A stretch of DNA of 64,000 nt. Origin: Porodaedalea pini (taxonomy: Eukaryota; Basidiomycota; Agaricomycetes; Hymenochaetales; Hymenochaetaceae). Each line of letters starts with the position of its first letter. Position 1 is the stretch's first letter. The notes below the pieces were generated by a model. It saw only the letters and a list, made by a program, of their open reading frames with translations. It was not told where the DNA came from and did not search any database. Location: contig NBAY01000040.1 in assembly GCA_002794775.1 (NCBI GenBank), positions 357,706-421,705 of the forward strand. The letters run 5' to 3'. A program made the translations under genes and the position numbers. Below, piece after piece: positions 31,922 through 45,078 of the stretch.

Positions 31922-33326
31922 ATGTCTTCTTCGAATTGTAAGTGGCTTGCGCGTTTGACACCAACAATCGACTCATTTTGTCAGTGTATGTGAGACTTGC
32001 GTTCGACGAACCCGATGGTAAGCAAAAAATGTTATCTATTGCGCTAAATGTTGAACTAATTTTATGACACAGCATCACCATCATGGGTTAGAGAATACAA
32101 CAACTTGCTGGACCAGGCGATTCATTACAGCGAACAGAGGGAAGACCATGAAGTCAAGACCTTCGCACTCAAATATCTTGACCTGGTGGAGCACGTCAAG
32201 GAGGTCCTCAACGACCTCCGAAACAATCACAACCTCGTCGTCAACCGGTCTGAAAATATCATTTCCGCAAACCAGCGCCTTGACAACAGTCTCAGCTCGA
32301 TCAAAGAATTTGTGAACAATGTGAGTCCCGGCCCAGTTTTATATTTCGAATAATTGCAGTGATTTATCGTTACTTATCTTTACCTAGGATCTGGCCCGAC
32401 GGTATCAAATCGGCACTCGTGCCGTACTCGACAAATGTCGACGACTCGTATATGAAGCGGCTTGTGCAGTGGCTGTCGAGTTCCACTATGATGTGGAACC
32501 AACCACCGTGACCTTAACTGCTGATAAACGCCTCCTGCTCATGAAGAGCAGTTGCAACTCCTATGGTGAGGTGGTGAACTCATTATTGGCCGTCCGTATA
32601 ACAACTTTGCTGGTGGAACTAAAAAAAATCAAGGACACTGAAGAAGGCTGTCATCTTGATTTTGTAATCAACGCCTTCATGCAAGAAGTGAAACGCGTTT
32701 GGGGCTTTGTTACCAACCGACTGAACACTTTGCGCTCACAGTTGGTCGAGGAAAATAGTGTCGCTACAGTTAACGTTTGGGTGAAACAGGATATGGCGCT
32801 CTTGCAGTTCCTTGCAGTTTTCCCGCTGGGGAAGAAAAGCGAAACAATAATTCAAAATTACGTGCTCTCTAAGAACGCCCTCCGAGACATTGGGGATGAG
32901 GCGGCCCATCCTAAGAATTTCGAGACCGTCTCGGCAGGGATGATTTATGTTATGGAATCCGTCTCCATTAACGAGGACAATAAAACCACACTCCGGGAAA
33001 TGGCCGACCGCTTCGAGAAATGGTACACGGATACAAGAAAAAATCACCTAGATCTTTTCGAACTGTCTAGTGCCGATACGAGGCGGATAAGGGGTCAGAA
33101 GAAGAAGGATGAATTCACATTGGTTTCCCCCATATGTGAATCAAAATCCATGATTCCTGAGGTAGTGGCGAGTTCTCCAATCACTGCACCTTCTGCACCC
33201 AGTTCATCCCAGCAGGGATCGCCCAAAAAGCGTCGACTTTCTGATGAGTCGCCTCTTGGCTCTTCAAAACGGCCTGTCATGAGCACGTCACGGAGCGGAA
33301 GCAAAGGGGATCCAACACGTGGATAA
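31922..33326 (+). CDS. Coiled-coil protein B with nuclear-type basic tail, unknown function
   Basis: Function not recognised. Four exons join in frame: 31922-31937, 31985-32017, 32073-32320 and 32388-33326, with GTAAGT, GTAAGC and GTGAGT donors, giving 411 residues (start MSSSNLYVRLAFDEPDASPS). Residues about 25-100 are heptad-like (TFALKYLDLVEHVKEVLNDL, SENIISANQRLDNSLSSIKE). A helical domain follows (ADKRLLLMKSSCNSYGEVVN) with SKNALRDIGDEAAHPKNFET, reminiscent of the IR-x-x-GN-x-AAH motif of DUF4145/HEPN-like domains; this is a weak resemblance. The C-terminus is serine/proline-rich with SPKKRRLSDE, a likely nuclear signal. It has the general plan of gene A. Confidence 0.7.
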
Positions 33327-33564
33327 GGGTAGCAGCCAGGCGATGGATAACTAGAAAATAATTTTTGTATCATCTGTGTATCGTTCCTGTGCTCCTGTAC
33401 TCTGCACTAAGTTTGCCGACCCTGACCAGCAGTTCGGCACTGTGGGATTAATTAGTCAGATAAAAGAAAGAAAACGGGTCTAACCGGGCATATAAAGCCC
33501 CAAGGAGAAATGGGGTTCGTGTGGCGCTTTTGTCTCCCAACTATATCATCCCCCACATCACCAA

Positions 33565-34897
33565 TGTCGTCTGTTATTACACCCTCTACGCCAATTTCGC
33601 CTCATAAGTGTAAGGAGCGACTGAACTGCTGTTTATTCGTATTGTTGCTGACCGGCGTGATCTAGTGCCAGGAGTGATGAGTGCGCTTCATCTGGACCTT
33701 GCCAGTCGAGCCACTGCCCATCGAGCAGGTGATGTTGCTCAGCTCTTCTTTGTAGTGCCCACACTCTGACATGGGTGATCAGACTATGATATCGGGAATG
33801 TCTATCGAATCTGAAGGCGAAGTGGCAGCATGTCAAGAAGCAAAGGAAAAGAGCGCTTACCGAGACAAAGCTCTTTTGGACCTCCTGGGAAGCATAAAGG
33901 ACATTGTGGGACTTGCAAACCAACAATACAAACTTGATTTGCATCAAGTAGCTCAAGAGGAAGAGAAGCTTCTTGCTCGGATAGCTGAGGCGAACAAACT
34001 TGAGGTCTATTGTAATATCGTAGGTGTTATTTCTTTTTTTCTCGACATAAGAATGGGATTTCATATATATCAATTCCCAGGTATTTCGAGGTAAAGCAAT
34101 GGAGCAGAAGCCGACAGAAATCAAGCAGGCATTGCATATTATCTATGAAGTGGTCCACTGTTTTGTGAGATCTGGTTCATATCGGAGCTCCGAGATGCTT
34201 GCGAGTTTCCGAGCACAGACGGACCATGATTACATCATCAATGAGGTGATAGATTCCCACGAAGACATCGATCCCAGCAAACTCGCGCAGAAGCTTTGGG
34301 AACTCCTGGAATGCGATGAAGAATCGAAACACCAGACGGGGGTGACAGATTTGAGATCATTATCGATTCGTTTCTGTCAGCAGTTGGAGAAGTGGACGAA
34401 CGACGCAGGAAAACATAGCCGTTGGCCTGAAGATGATAAACCTAGAGACCAAAGATGCAGAGGATCGCTTCACTGTCCTAGAGCGTGCCCATCGGGTCTT
34501 CCCGAATGACGATACATCATATGGCATCTTATCGATGCTGATTTTTGCGCCATTTCGTCAGTCAAGATACACACAACGGGGCGAATACGATGACGATAAG
34601 GTCATGATGCAGGTTGACCATGCGATTGCAATGAAAGATCCACAGTATGCGGTTCTCTCTGTAAAAGTGGTGGAGAATATTGGCACTCTCGTCGAGAGGG
34701 TTCGACAACTCAAACCTTCTTATCCCGTTAATTATTTGGACGAACCTTGGGTTTACGGACGTGCGATGGATGAAGACGCGACGGACAAATACGCAACGGA
34801 CAAATACGCAATGGACGAATACGCAACGGACGAAGATCTGACACCAGACACTTCACCGCTTACCCATCACGAATCGATTGCGATTAGCACAGCATAA
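33565..34897 (+). pseudogene. Coiled-coil protein C, frame-broken, unknown function
   Basis: A TATA-like CATATAAAG at 33489 precedes MSSVITPSTPISPHK (ATG about 33565), a start resembling gene B. The main exon frame (33771-34019) encodes AKEKSAYRDKALLDLLGSIK and HQVAQEEEKLLARIAEANKL, coiled-coil-like. A 61 bp GTAGGT..CCCAG intron (34020-34080) joins in frame to KAMEQKPTEIKQALHIIYEV. Near 34345-34440 the reading moves through three frames (FEIIIDSFLSAVGEVDERRR, then LKMINLETKDAEDRF) without good introns, so it is probably broken. The tail has short TDKYA-type repeats (ATDKYATDKYAMDEYATDED). Confidence 0.5.
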
Positions 34898-35350
34898 GCT
34901 TAGCGATCCATTATTGTGACTGATATCTGGTACGTGGCTTTCGCATTGCTGGTGCTTTAGCTCATATGACTTAGGCACCTTCAATTCCCTGTTTCCTTGC
35001 CTCCGTTCCTTGAACTGTACTCAAGTTTTTACTTGTGTTTCACTTGGATGGAACATTTGTTCGTAAATTGGCCTCTAAGTGTGTGCTTTTTGTTCCTATT
35101 ATTCTTCGTTCGGATAATATTACGTATGCGATTCCAGCCAGCCTGGGAATGTACTACATCTGTATGAATCCTGTTGTTGTAATTTATAGAGAACTTGAAC
35201 CTGTAACTACACTGCGTGTGTAAGTCTGACAAGTTTATGAATGATGGATTTTAATTGTTCTTTCCTATTTTACCAACATCCTTTGCATAGAAAAGCAAAA
35301 GTTAGCGAGCGTCGAGAGACGGCTAAGATCAGCGTGACTGCCTGATGCGG
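34898..35350. other. Intergenic, nothing recognised
   Basis: AT-rich sequence between coiled-coil gene C and the left 422 bp inverted repeat, without a supported gene. Confidence 0.4.
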
Positions 35351-35772
35351 GTTACAATTACTGAGTTTACGAAGTATCGTCTTTTGTTGTGGGCAAAGTT
35401 AGGGTGTCCGTTTTGGGTTTTTGTCAGCTTCATAAGCTGATGGCATATCATATATGTTAATTTTGGACCCCATTTCTACTAAATTGAGCAGTGGCTATGG
35501 ACCGACTCACAGCTTTTGTGGCTGTACAATGCTCACTTTCTTCATTGGCATATTTAATTTTATTCAACCATCCAAATCGCAAGCTTGAAGCATGTAAAAA
35601 AACTTCAGACAATTCGATATCTGTCTATGTATTTTTGGTAAAATAAAGTGACCTGGTTGAATTAAAAATCGGTCGAAAGCAAAGTTGACGACAGTGCCAA
35701 CATGTGATCTCCAACTTGCAGTCGTCGATGAGTCTGTTTTGCTGCAGCAAAGACACTCGCTTCGCTCCCTCA
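35351..35772 (+). repeat. Left copy of 422 bp inverted repeat
   Basis: It starts GTTACAATTACTGAGTTTAC and ends CTCGCTTCGCTCCCTCA. The reverse complement of 46145-46566 matches throughout with scattered substitutions. Fragments of the same sequence occur near 43121-43185 and 45172-45240. Confidence 0.85.
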
Positions 35773-36059
35773 AAACTCTGCTTGGGCCAAGGGCCTCCTC
35801 AAGCCACATCCGCAGTGTCTTCACCTCGCTCTCAGTCGCCAGCTCCTGCCACTCCTCAGGCTCAGACACAGTTGCATTCAAGAAGGTCTTCGCAACTAGG
35901 AGGTTTCAAGGATGCAGTCGGTGTCGGGATTGCGAGCAGGCCAAGGGGCAGTGTTCCGCCTTCCAAGACGGGTACGTCATGCATTCCCCATCTTTCCTTG
36001 TTTAACCTTGTTCACCTGTCTAACACGAATTCGCAGCGAATCCGATTAGTTTTGGTACG

Positions 36060-37264
36060 GTAAATGGCTCCGTGGACCAATAAAACGATTGTCCGCCTCC
36101 TTCACGATTTCTGCCTCTCCCATCCTGCCGCCTGAGAATCCATTGGCGATCTTTGGTCTATTGCCCGGGCCTTCCATGTCCTGCGCTTGTGCCAGCCCTG
36201 AACCCAAAGTCGTTCGACCGGCATGCCGCCTACCAATTCTCCCTTGCATTCCAATGTGTAGTCAACATCAATGTGTGTGGCTCAGAGCCCATACGGAGTC
36301 GCGTTGTCCAGGCGGGTACTTTCGAGGTCGTTGGGTGCGTGTTGGAGGCATGGCTGGCGTCAAAAGGATTTGTTGTCAGGCCGAGCACGAGTGCGAGCGG
36401 CATACCACGCGAGACCCGTGAACAGCGTCAGCAACGATGGCAGCAGCAATTAGAACAGCGTCGGCACGAGCAGGCCCAAGAACTCGTCAGACTGCTCGCT
36501 ATCGAACGATCCCTTGCGAACGCCGAGGTGAGTCATCCATCATCTTTGTTATTGGCTGACTGATCTGAGGGCCTTTCAGGAAGAACAAAGCGTTGCCACA
36601 TTGGATGCTGAGATGTTCGTCTCGACTGACACGTCTGCGAATGCGACGCCGTCTGGCTCAGGTACCCCAACAAGTACGGTCATCGTACCAGGGCACGACA
36701 GATCTAACACAGTCGTGGCGCGCCGAGTTTGGGACACAACCGAATGCACGCGAGCAGGCAACTGCGGGTGCGTCGATGGCGCGCTCTCTAACAATTCGCG
36801 CCCGGATGGTGGCAGAAGCGGCAATGCCCTCGACATCGACCTCGAGGCCTGACACAGAGATGGAGGATAATGGTGAGCCGGATGCGGATGGTGATGTCGA
36901 GATGGAGACGACGACATCACACGACCAGGACATGGACGAGAACTTGCCCCCACCTCCTTCACTTCCCCACGGACATCGGACCGTCGGAATCATTGCAGAC
37001 TCTCCCTTGCCAGTGGCGACCGGTGCAGCCGATGTAGGTGTCGCGGGTACGTCTGATACGCTCGATGTCGATTTGGATGCACATTTCATCATCAACACGA
37101 ATGCAGTGGACGATGACATCGCAGATGGTATTGTTGCACTCGATCAAAACGTAAACGATTACCTCGCTATGGGTGCCCCGCCAGGTGCTCCCGGTGCTAT
37201 CCCGGTGCTATCGACACAATGCCTGGGATGCCGCCTCCCCCGCCAGGCATGCCTATGTGAATAG
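36060..37264 (+). pseudogene. Fragment of a large uncharacterised protein
   Basis: The fragment reads INVCGSEPIRSRVVQAGTFE and VVGCVLEAWLASKGFVVRPS, helix pairs that look like armadillo-type repeats. Then come a glutamine/arginine-rich helix (EQRQQRWQQQLEQRRHEQAQ) and, after a GTGAGT..TTTCAG intron (about 36530-36580), a Thr/Ser-rich segment (STDTSANATPSGSGTPTSTV). Past about 36740 the frame changes to an acidic, low-complexity tail (TEMEDNGEPDADGDVEMETT). The start is missing and the frame shift indicates decay. No function is assigned. Confidence 0.45.
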
Positions 37265-37297
37265 TATATGGAAGTCATAGTTATATTGTACAATTTC

Positions 37298-37477
37298 ACT
37301 TGAGGTAGTGGGCCATTAGGATGGCAAGCTACGATTACTGTTTACTGAATACTAAATAATTCACTAATGAGAATAATGTTTTAGTATAATTTGGAAGCTT
37401 TAGTCCTCTCATATAAAATGAAAGACACAGAAAACAGTAATCGTAGCTTGCCATCCTAATGGCCCACTACCTCAAGT
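37298..37477. repeat. 180 bp MITE-like hairpin with 46 bp arms
   Basis: The left arm begins ACTTGAGGTAGTGGGCCATT and the right arm is its near-perfect inverse, ending CCCACTACCTCAAGT. About 46 paired bases flank an AT-rich centre of about 85 bp. No clear target duplication was found. Confidence 0.8.
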
Positions 37478-38120
37478 ATATACAGTGATCAAATATAAAT
37501 CTTGACTGCTTAGAATAGTCTGATTGCAACTTCTCATGAGAATGGTATGAAGAGATTATAAAGGGTATCAGATCAGCAAGAGTAAATGTCAATGAGCTGG
37601 ATGTTCTAGCACCTCCAAATTGTATACCTTTTATGTTGGAAAACTCAGATCTAATTACAGAACTACTTAAAATATTCTCTTTTTTGCAATGACATGGGTT
37701 CTCTGATTTGTATGAACTACTAGAGTCAAGCCTTCCTGGGCATTCATATATGTTTTTTGACCTTCCAGAGTCAAACCTTCCAGGATTAAGCCTTCCAGGG
37801 TTAAGCCTTCCAGGGCAATGCCTTCCAGGGTCAGACCATTTAAGGTCAAACCTACAAGTAGATGAGCCACTATCAGTTACACTGCCATGTTGAAGTGGCA
37901 AAGAGACCTCACACCTTTCTTGAACAGTCATCACTTTCCTGTCATCCTTAAGAGGCTTTTGAAGCCAGCAGTCTGTGCCTTGATTCATTATAGCCCACAG
38001 CTCAAGATTTTTGAGAACACGAGCAAGCATGGTGGAGAGAGATGCAGCAGCAGTTGTTAGCAGTGGTGGTGGTGATTGTGTGAAAGCAAGTGGGCACGTC
38101 AAGAGTTGACTCGAACTCAT
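37467..38120 (-). CDS. Hypothetical protein with short tandem repeat
   Basis: An open frame of 217 residues on the strand opposite to the surrounding fragments ([20 protein letters not shown]). The centre ([19 protein letters not shown]) is created by a 15 bp DNA repeat at 37729-37850 that is open in several frames. No domain is recognised; it may be non-coding sequence kept open by the repeat. Confidence 0.25.
   Translation of the reverse strand: MSSSQLLTCPLAFTQSPPPLLTTAAASLSTMLARVLKNLELWAIMNQGTDCWLQKPLKDDRKVMTVQERCEVSLPLQHGSVTDSGSSTCRFDLKWSDPGRHCPGRLNPGRLNPGRFDSGRSKNIYECPGRLDSSSSYKSENPCHCKKENILSSSVIRSEFSNIKGIQFGGARTSSSLTFTLADLIPFIISSYHSHEKLQSDYSKQSRFIFDHCIYLR
37729..37850. repeat. 15 bp tandem repeat (CCTTCCAGGGTTAAG type)
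   Basis: About six to eight diverged units of 15 bp. Because the unit is five codons, each frame encodes pentapeptide repeats (for example LPGLS on plus; GLTLE and PGRLN on minus). Confidence 0.8.
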
Positions 38121-38149
38121 GCTGTGTCGATCACTTTGAGCTCACTTGT

Positions 38150-39957
<1,808 letters not shown>

Positions 39958-40319
39958 GACACCCACTACAGTGCCACTCAAGCCTAAGGTCGATGTCTCT
40001 GCATTCTTCCGTAGTGGCAGAAGCAGCGCAAAACCCTCTTCACCTGCAAATACTTTCTTTCCCGAGAGCATGGCTTCACTGCCAATGTGCTCGAACACCT
40101 TATCTCCCACTGTGCCACTCGCACAGTCCCAAAACACGCCCAGACCAGCTGGTCCTGGTCCTCATCCTCATGCCCACCCACATCAACAACCTCCACAGCC
40201 GTATCTGCAACCCTTTGTACTCACAACTTTGCGAAATCAAGGCGTTGGGAATAGCCCTTGCTCACCGTCTTTTCAATGCACCATGCCCAATGGCATGGCA
40301 AATAGACCGTCCATTGCTG
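39958..40319 (+). other. Proline/histidine-rich coding-like segment between captured pieces
   Basis: A readable frame starts [20 protein letters not shown] and continues with AGPGPHPHAHPHQQPPQPYL. No family is recognised. It sits between two PRP8 pieces and may be part of another captured gene. Confidence 0.3.
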
Positions 40320-40600
40320 ATGGATGGATGAGGATGAATTCAAGCTACCAGATGAGGTCGAACCATTCCTCTCGGATAAGGCTTTGGAGAATGAGAGCAC
40401 TGCATACAGTATTGCCTTATAGGCACCAGCACCTTGCGGTTGCCGCTCGGGACACTTGCGCCGCATGCAAGATGTACCACTGGTGAAGAACCGGTACTTG
40501 GAGTACTGTCCACCGAACCAGCCTGTAAAGGTCCATGTGTTGTACCAGAAGCTACTCAAGTGCTTTGTTTTCAATGAGCTGAAGACGAGGCTGGGGAAGC
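40320..40600 (+). pseudogene. Second PRP8 fragment (more N-terminal region)
   Basis: It reads LPDEVEPFLSDKALENESTA, then [20 protein letters not shown] and [20 protein letters not shown], matching the PRP8 region that normally precedes the block at 38205. It therefore lies downstream of sequence it should precede, showing shuffling. It runs directly in frame into RPB1 sequence at about 40600, a chimeric joint. Confidence 0.85.
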
Positions 40601-41976
40601 CGATGACGAGTCAATACGCACAGAAGAACCTGATGGAAGACAACAATGTCAAACAGATGGTTGTCGTGGGTTTGAAGGGTTCATTCATTAACATCTCGCT
40701 GATGTCTGTCTGTGTTGGTCAGCAGTCCATGGAAGGGAAGCGAATCCCGTTTGGCTTCAGGCATCACACACTACCTTGCTTTATGAAAGACGACTTCAGC
40801 CCAGAGGTGTGCAGTTTTGTTGAGAACTCATATCTTCGTGGATTAACTCCTCAAGAGTTTTTCTTCCATGCTATGGCTGGTCGCGAAGGTTTGATTGATA
40901 CCGCTGTCAAGATGGCCGAGACTGGTTACATTCAGCATCGACTTCAAGTTGTAAGGGCACTCGAAGATGTGGCTGTCTGCTATGACGGGACTGTACAAAA
41001 CTCACTGGGTGACCTGATTCAATTCGTGTATGGCGAGGATGGTATGGATGGTGCTTTTATTGAACAGCAAATGAATGGCAAATGATCAAATCATTCAGTA
41101 TCAATGATCGCGAGTTTCTTCCTGGTGTTTTGCAAGTCGGTATCAATGACTCATCCCTCGAGCTCCAGCAAAAACTTGACGAGGAATATGACCGTCTTCA
41201 TGAGAATCATAAATTGCTCCGTGAATTCATTTCCCAGGCTGTGACAATTCCGCTGCCCACTATCTTCCTGTCAACCTGAACCGCATCATGCAGAACGCAA
41301 TGCAAATTTTCCATATCGACCGCAGAAAACCGAGCGATCTGGAGCTGGTTTACATCATTGAGCAGGTGCAGCAACTGGCAGACCACCTCATCGTTGTGCA
41401 CGGCGATGATCTTTTAATAAAGGAGGCTGCTGAGAACGCTTCTGTTGCATTCCGCATGCACCTTTGGGTGACTTTTACCACGCATCCAGTCCTAGAGGAG
41501 TTCTATCTCAACAGAGAAGCGTTTGACTGGGTTTTGGGTGAGGTGGAGACAAAGTTCAACCAGTCGGTTGCTCATCTGTGTGAGATGTGCGGCACACTTG
41601 CTGCCCAGTCAATCGGTGAGCCGGCGACACAGATGACACTAAATGCCTTCTATTATGCTGGTGTTTCAAGTAAAAGCGTCCTGCTCAGTGTGCCGCATCT
41701 TAAAGAAATCATAACATCGCTGTGAATATCAAGACTCCATCACTCACAGTTTACCTGGACCCAGAAATTGCTGCCGTCAACACAAGGGCCAAGTCAGTGC
41801 AAACAGAACTTGCGTACACATCACTGCATACTGTTACAGCAGCGGTCGAGATCTACTACGATCCTGATCCAAGTACGACGATCATTGAGGAGGATAAGGA
41901 GTTTGCTGATGCATTCTTCGCCATCTCCAACGAGGAAATTGTGTCGGGTCTTCATCTTCAGTCGCCTGGCACTTGA
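40600..41976 (+). pseudogene. RNA polymerase II largest subunit (RPB1) fragment
   Basis: A contiguous run from the RPB1 core: [60 protein letters not shown], the bridge helix ([16 protein letters not shown]), [60 protein letters not shown], then [20 protein letters not shown] with trigger-loop sequence YYAGVSSK, and PSLTVYLDPEIA. RPB1 has T-F-H in the trigger loop; here it is A-F-Y. Breaks: frame changes near 41085 and 41280 and an apparent one-base deletion near 41715 (after LKEIITS). The Rpb1 clamp and C-terminal repeats are absent. It is fused to PRP8 sequence upstream. Confidence 0.92.
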
Positions 41977-42689
41977 GCGATGCGATGCTTGAGTTCCTCT
42001 GTCAGTCACAAGGAGCGGTGCATCTTCAGAAGTTCTTCAGAAAAATGAGGGTGATGATGAACTATCTTAGGTACCAAAAGCACAGCAGCATCAAGAGCTT
42101 TGGTTCTGCGACTGCAAAGAAGATGACGTCCCACAGCGAGGAGTTGGGGAAGGTAACCATTGAGAAATACTTCCAAAAGAGTAAGTCATTCAGAATCGTT
42201 CATATCAACCTCACTAAACTGCATCGATGGAGTTTGGATTGCTCTGAAGCATGTGGATGACCTGCCTGTCATGAGCATTGGGACAAAGGATAAAAATATG
42301 ATGAGCAAGAGCCTTGCTCGCAGAAATGTGGTTGTCCCCTCATTTAGTTCATCTGGTGCATCTGTTCAGAGCATAGAGCACAGTGTTGCATCAATGACTA
42401 GCCATGAATCATCGTGCCTTACAACTGTGGCAGAGTGTGAGCGCAAGGAGAGCTGATCAAATCTGAAGTTTGCACCGTCCACCCCACGTAGCATGAGCCC
42501 AAGCATCCATAGGGCACTGAGTGCGCTCTTGTATACTTCAGGTATGGACGTCGTCACTGTCAATCACCACTGTGGGAGTGGGCATGGGAAACACTTATGG
42601 CATTCAGGGGCAGCAGGGATGAACATCGGGCATGGGCATACAAAGGCCGTTAGTAGTGTCGCATCCCCTACGGCAGTAATGAGAAGGTC
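41977..42689 (+). other. Coding-like pieces of unrecognised origin between RPB1 and ATPase fragments
   Basis: Fragments include SQGAVHLQKFFRKM (about 42005), GKVTIEKYFQKS (about 42150), HVDDLPVMSIGTKDKNMMSK (about 42250) and serine-rich sequence ending near 42456. They may come from further captured genes; I could not identify them. Confidence 0.3.
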
Positions 42690-43020
42690 ATCGATACTAA
42701 GGTGCAATCTCCATCAAATTTACTCAAAGGCGGAGTCTCAGTTTATATACAGGACTTGGTTGTCTGTGATTTTGCACTGCTTGAACCAGGTAAGGTTGTC
42801 TCATGTGATGATATCTTCCTCTCAGGACATAGTGTTAAATGCGACAAGTCTGGCATTACAGGTGAAAGCAATGTAATAAAGATGGCATCCTATGCAGAGT
42901 GCTCCAAAGCCGATGCTGGTGGCTGTCTTGGTGCACATACGGCCCATTTTGTTATTAGTGTCGGTAGCTACGTTGTCATTGCTGTTGGTGTGATGAACTT
43001 CGATGGATGGATCATGGTGG
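42690..43020 (+). pseudogene. P-type calcium ATPase actuator-domain fragment
   Basis: It reads GGVSVYIQDLVVCDFALLEP, GKVVSCDDIFLSGHSVKCDK and SGITGESNVIKMASYAEC, with the TGES dephosphorylation motif of the P-type ATPase actuator domain, followed by AHTAHFVISVGSYVVIAVGV. The order and motifs fit fungal PMCA/Pmc1-type Ca2+ pumps. No phosphorylation (DKTG) or ATP-binding region is present, so it is a fragment only. Confidence 0.8.
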
Positions 43021-43289
43021 TATGTTTGTCTTTCCTGCCACCATTGCTTAATGATAACTTAATTGAAGTATTCAGCACACTGTTATCACTTCATATGTTC
43101 CTTACTTCACCAAAATTATATAAACAGATAGAGTATTTTCTGAACTTTTTTTACATGCTTCATTCAAGCACGAGGTTTTATTGGAGTGTCGATATCAAAG
43201 CCCTTAAAAATATGTTAGTCACGTGTACGACAATTGAGTTGGAGTTGCATGCAACCCACTTCGAGTCTTATTAATATTGTAATCTTGAT

Positions 43290-45078
43290 GTGGCGTAGTT
43301 TTCAGACATCAATCTTGGCTTGAAGATGCATTGCGTCTTTTCTGTCTTTTCTGTCTTTGGTCTTATCATTTGCTCGCTACACAGCAAGAATGCACTATAT
43401 CAATGCTTGTTTGTGTGCAAAGAATGGTGTTGTGTTGTTTTAGACACCCTTTGGGAAGAGTTGGACAATGTGTTGCCTTTAGCGACCCTCCTAGGATGCT
43501 TGGTCCAGTCAAAAGAGGTATGATCATACACTAAGAGCATCATATATAATGACTTCCCTTTAATTTTAGTATCCAGAATGGTTGATATTCGAGAGAGCGA
43601 TCACGAATGACGATGCAAACCTCTTTCGTAAATATATCTGCCGAGTGAGGAGTCTGAAAATCGATTTTAGGAAATCAAGGCTGTTGTCAGATGTCATCTC
43701 GAAAATGGGATCGAAGCTGTCTTATGATGTTATGAACAAACTCTGCCATTTTGAAGTCATACTTCTAACCCAAGAGGATTTGGATCCTTGCATAGCCTTC
43801 ATCAAGGCAAGGAATCTGGAGGAGGTTTCCTTTGACTTCCGTCCCTTGTGGAAATTCCATACCGAATCTGGTCCAGAGTATGAAACAGACGATGAACTGG
43901 AGTTTATCCACCTAGACTTTGACGGTTGCATGACGAAGTTTGCTGGCTTAGTTCCAAATCTTAAGCGATTTAGGATTTATCACGTCGATACCACCCAAAA
44001 CTATGCATGGGATTTTCTATCTTCCTTGAAGAAACTGGAACAATTCACATGCACGCTATATATGCTCACTCTAAACGTGATGAAGCCATTGTCACAGTTA
44101 CCTGATCTTCAGATCATCGACTTTGAGGAAGTCATGGATGAACCAGTGCCTTTTCCTTGGTTAGGGACCTACAGATCATTCTCCAGGCTTGTCGCAGTCT
44201 CCATTGGAGCACAATACGATGATATTACAAGTCTTCTAGGGATAGAGTTTGCTCCCGACATGAGCAAGCTCTATGTTCATTCCCCTGAACTGGAATCAAC
44301 ATTTTCATTGGGTCAACTCATCAAGCGAGTCTCGCAGAGGGGTCATCGACTGGGAAAACTATTGCTTAGTTCTGTCCCAAAGTCCAAGGAATTGTCAAAT
44401 CAGGGCAATGCAGAGACTGATGATGTGACCTTATCAATTCTGGCGCCTCTTGCAAAGTGTAATCAACTCACAGAGTTGGTGCTTTCTCATCACCACGGAT
44501 TGCAAATCACCGACTCCGATATTGAAGCCCTTGTGGAGCACTGGAGTTCGATCGAGGTCTTGCGTTTGTGTGAGGACCCTGCCTACTTGGAGACGCCTTC
44601 TTTGACTCTTGACAGTCTGAGCATTATCACCACGCATTGCAAAAAAATCTGATTTCTTGCATTGTTCATTGATCCAGGTACAACTCAAACACTTTCATTA
44701 GACGAACATCGATTTAAGGCCTTGAAAGAAATTTGATTTGGATTGTCTCCGATCAAGAAGGACGACCTTAAGCCGGTTGCGTTATACCTCAGCCATGTCC
44801 TTTCACCTTATTGCGATGTCTCCTCTTTGTATTCATCAGATTTCTTCAAACTGAAGTTCCCAGGACTCTATGTGGATGATTGGGATGAGGAGGATATGAA
44901 GTGGGAGGGGTGGAACTATCTCCATGAAGAAAGATGGGAAGTGATAGGATCTGTGTTAAGGGAACTCTGGGACAAAGGTACCGATATCAACCATTGTGTG
45001 GATGACAGATTGGAAAATGGATGGGTCCAAGATGTATCCTCACCCTCATCCTCTGAAGTGGAAGAATTGACAGAATGA
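43290..45078 (+). pseudogene. F-box/LRR-type protein with two nonsense codons
   Basis: The N-terminal part (ALYQCLFVCKEWCCVVLDTL, WEELDNVLPLATLLGCL) matches the basidiomycete F-box C-terminal helix and the following LxxLLG region. The F-box start itself is missing or damaged. A GTATGA..TTTTAG intron (43517-43568) joins to YPEWLIFERAITNDDANLFR. A leucine-rich-repeat-like body runs to 44650 (LEEVSFDFRPLW, LVPNLKRFRIYHVD, LTELVLSHHHGLQITDSDIE). TGA at about 44650-44652 and about 44734-44736 interrupt an otherwise continuous frame, which resumes as FLALFIDPGTTQTLSLDEHR and then LKPVALYLSHVLSPYCDVSS to the stop near 45078. Such proteins normally recruit substrates to SCF ubiquitin ligases. It lies at the 3' side of the mosaic. 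Confidence 0.75.

Noticed and set aside
33565..34897. Treating coiled-coil gene C as an intact gene
   Set aside because: Three frame changes within about 100 bp near 34345-34440 lack plausible introns.
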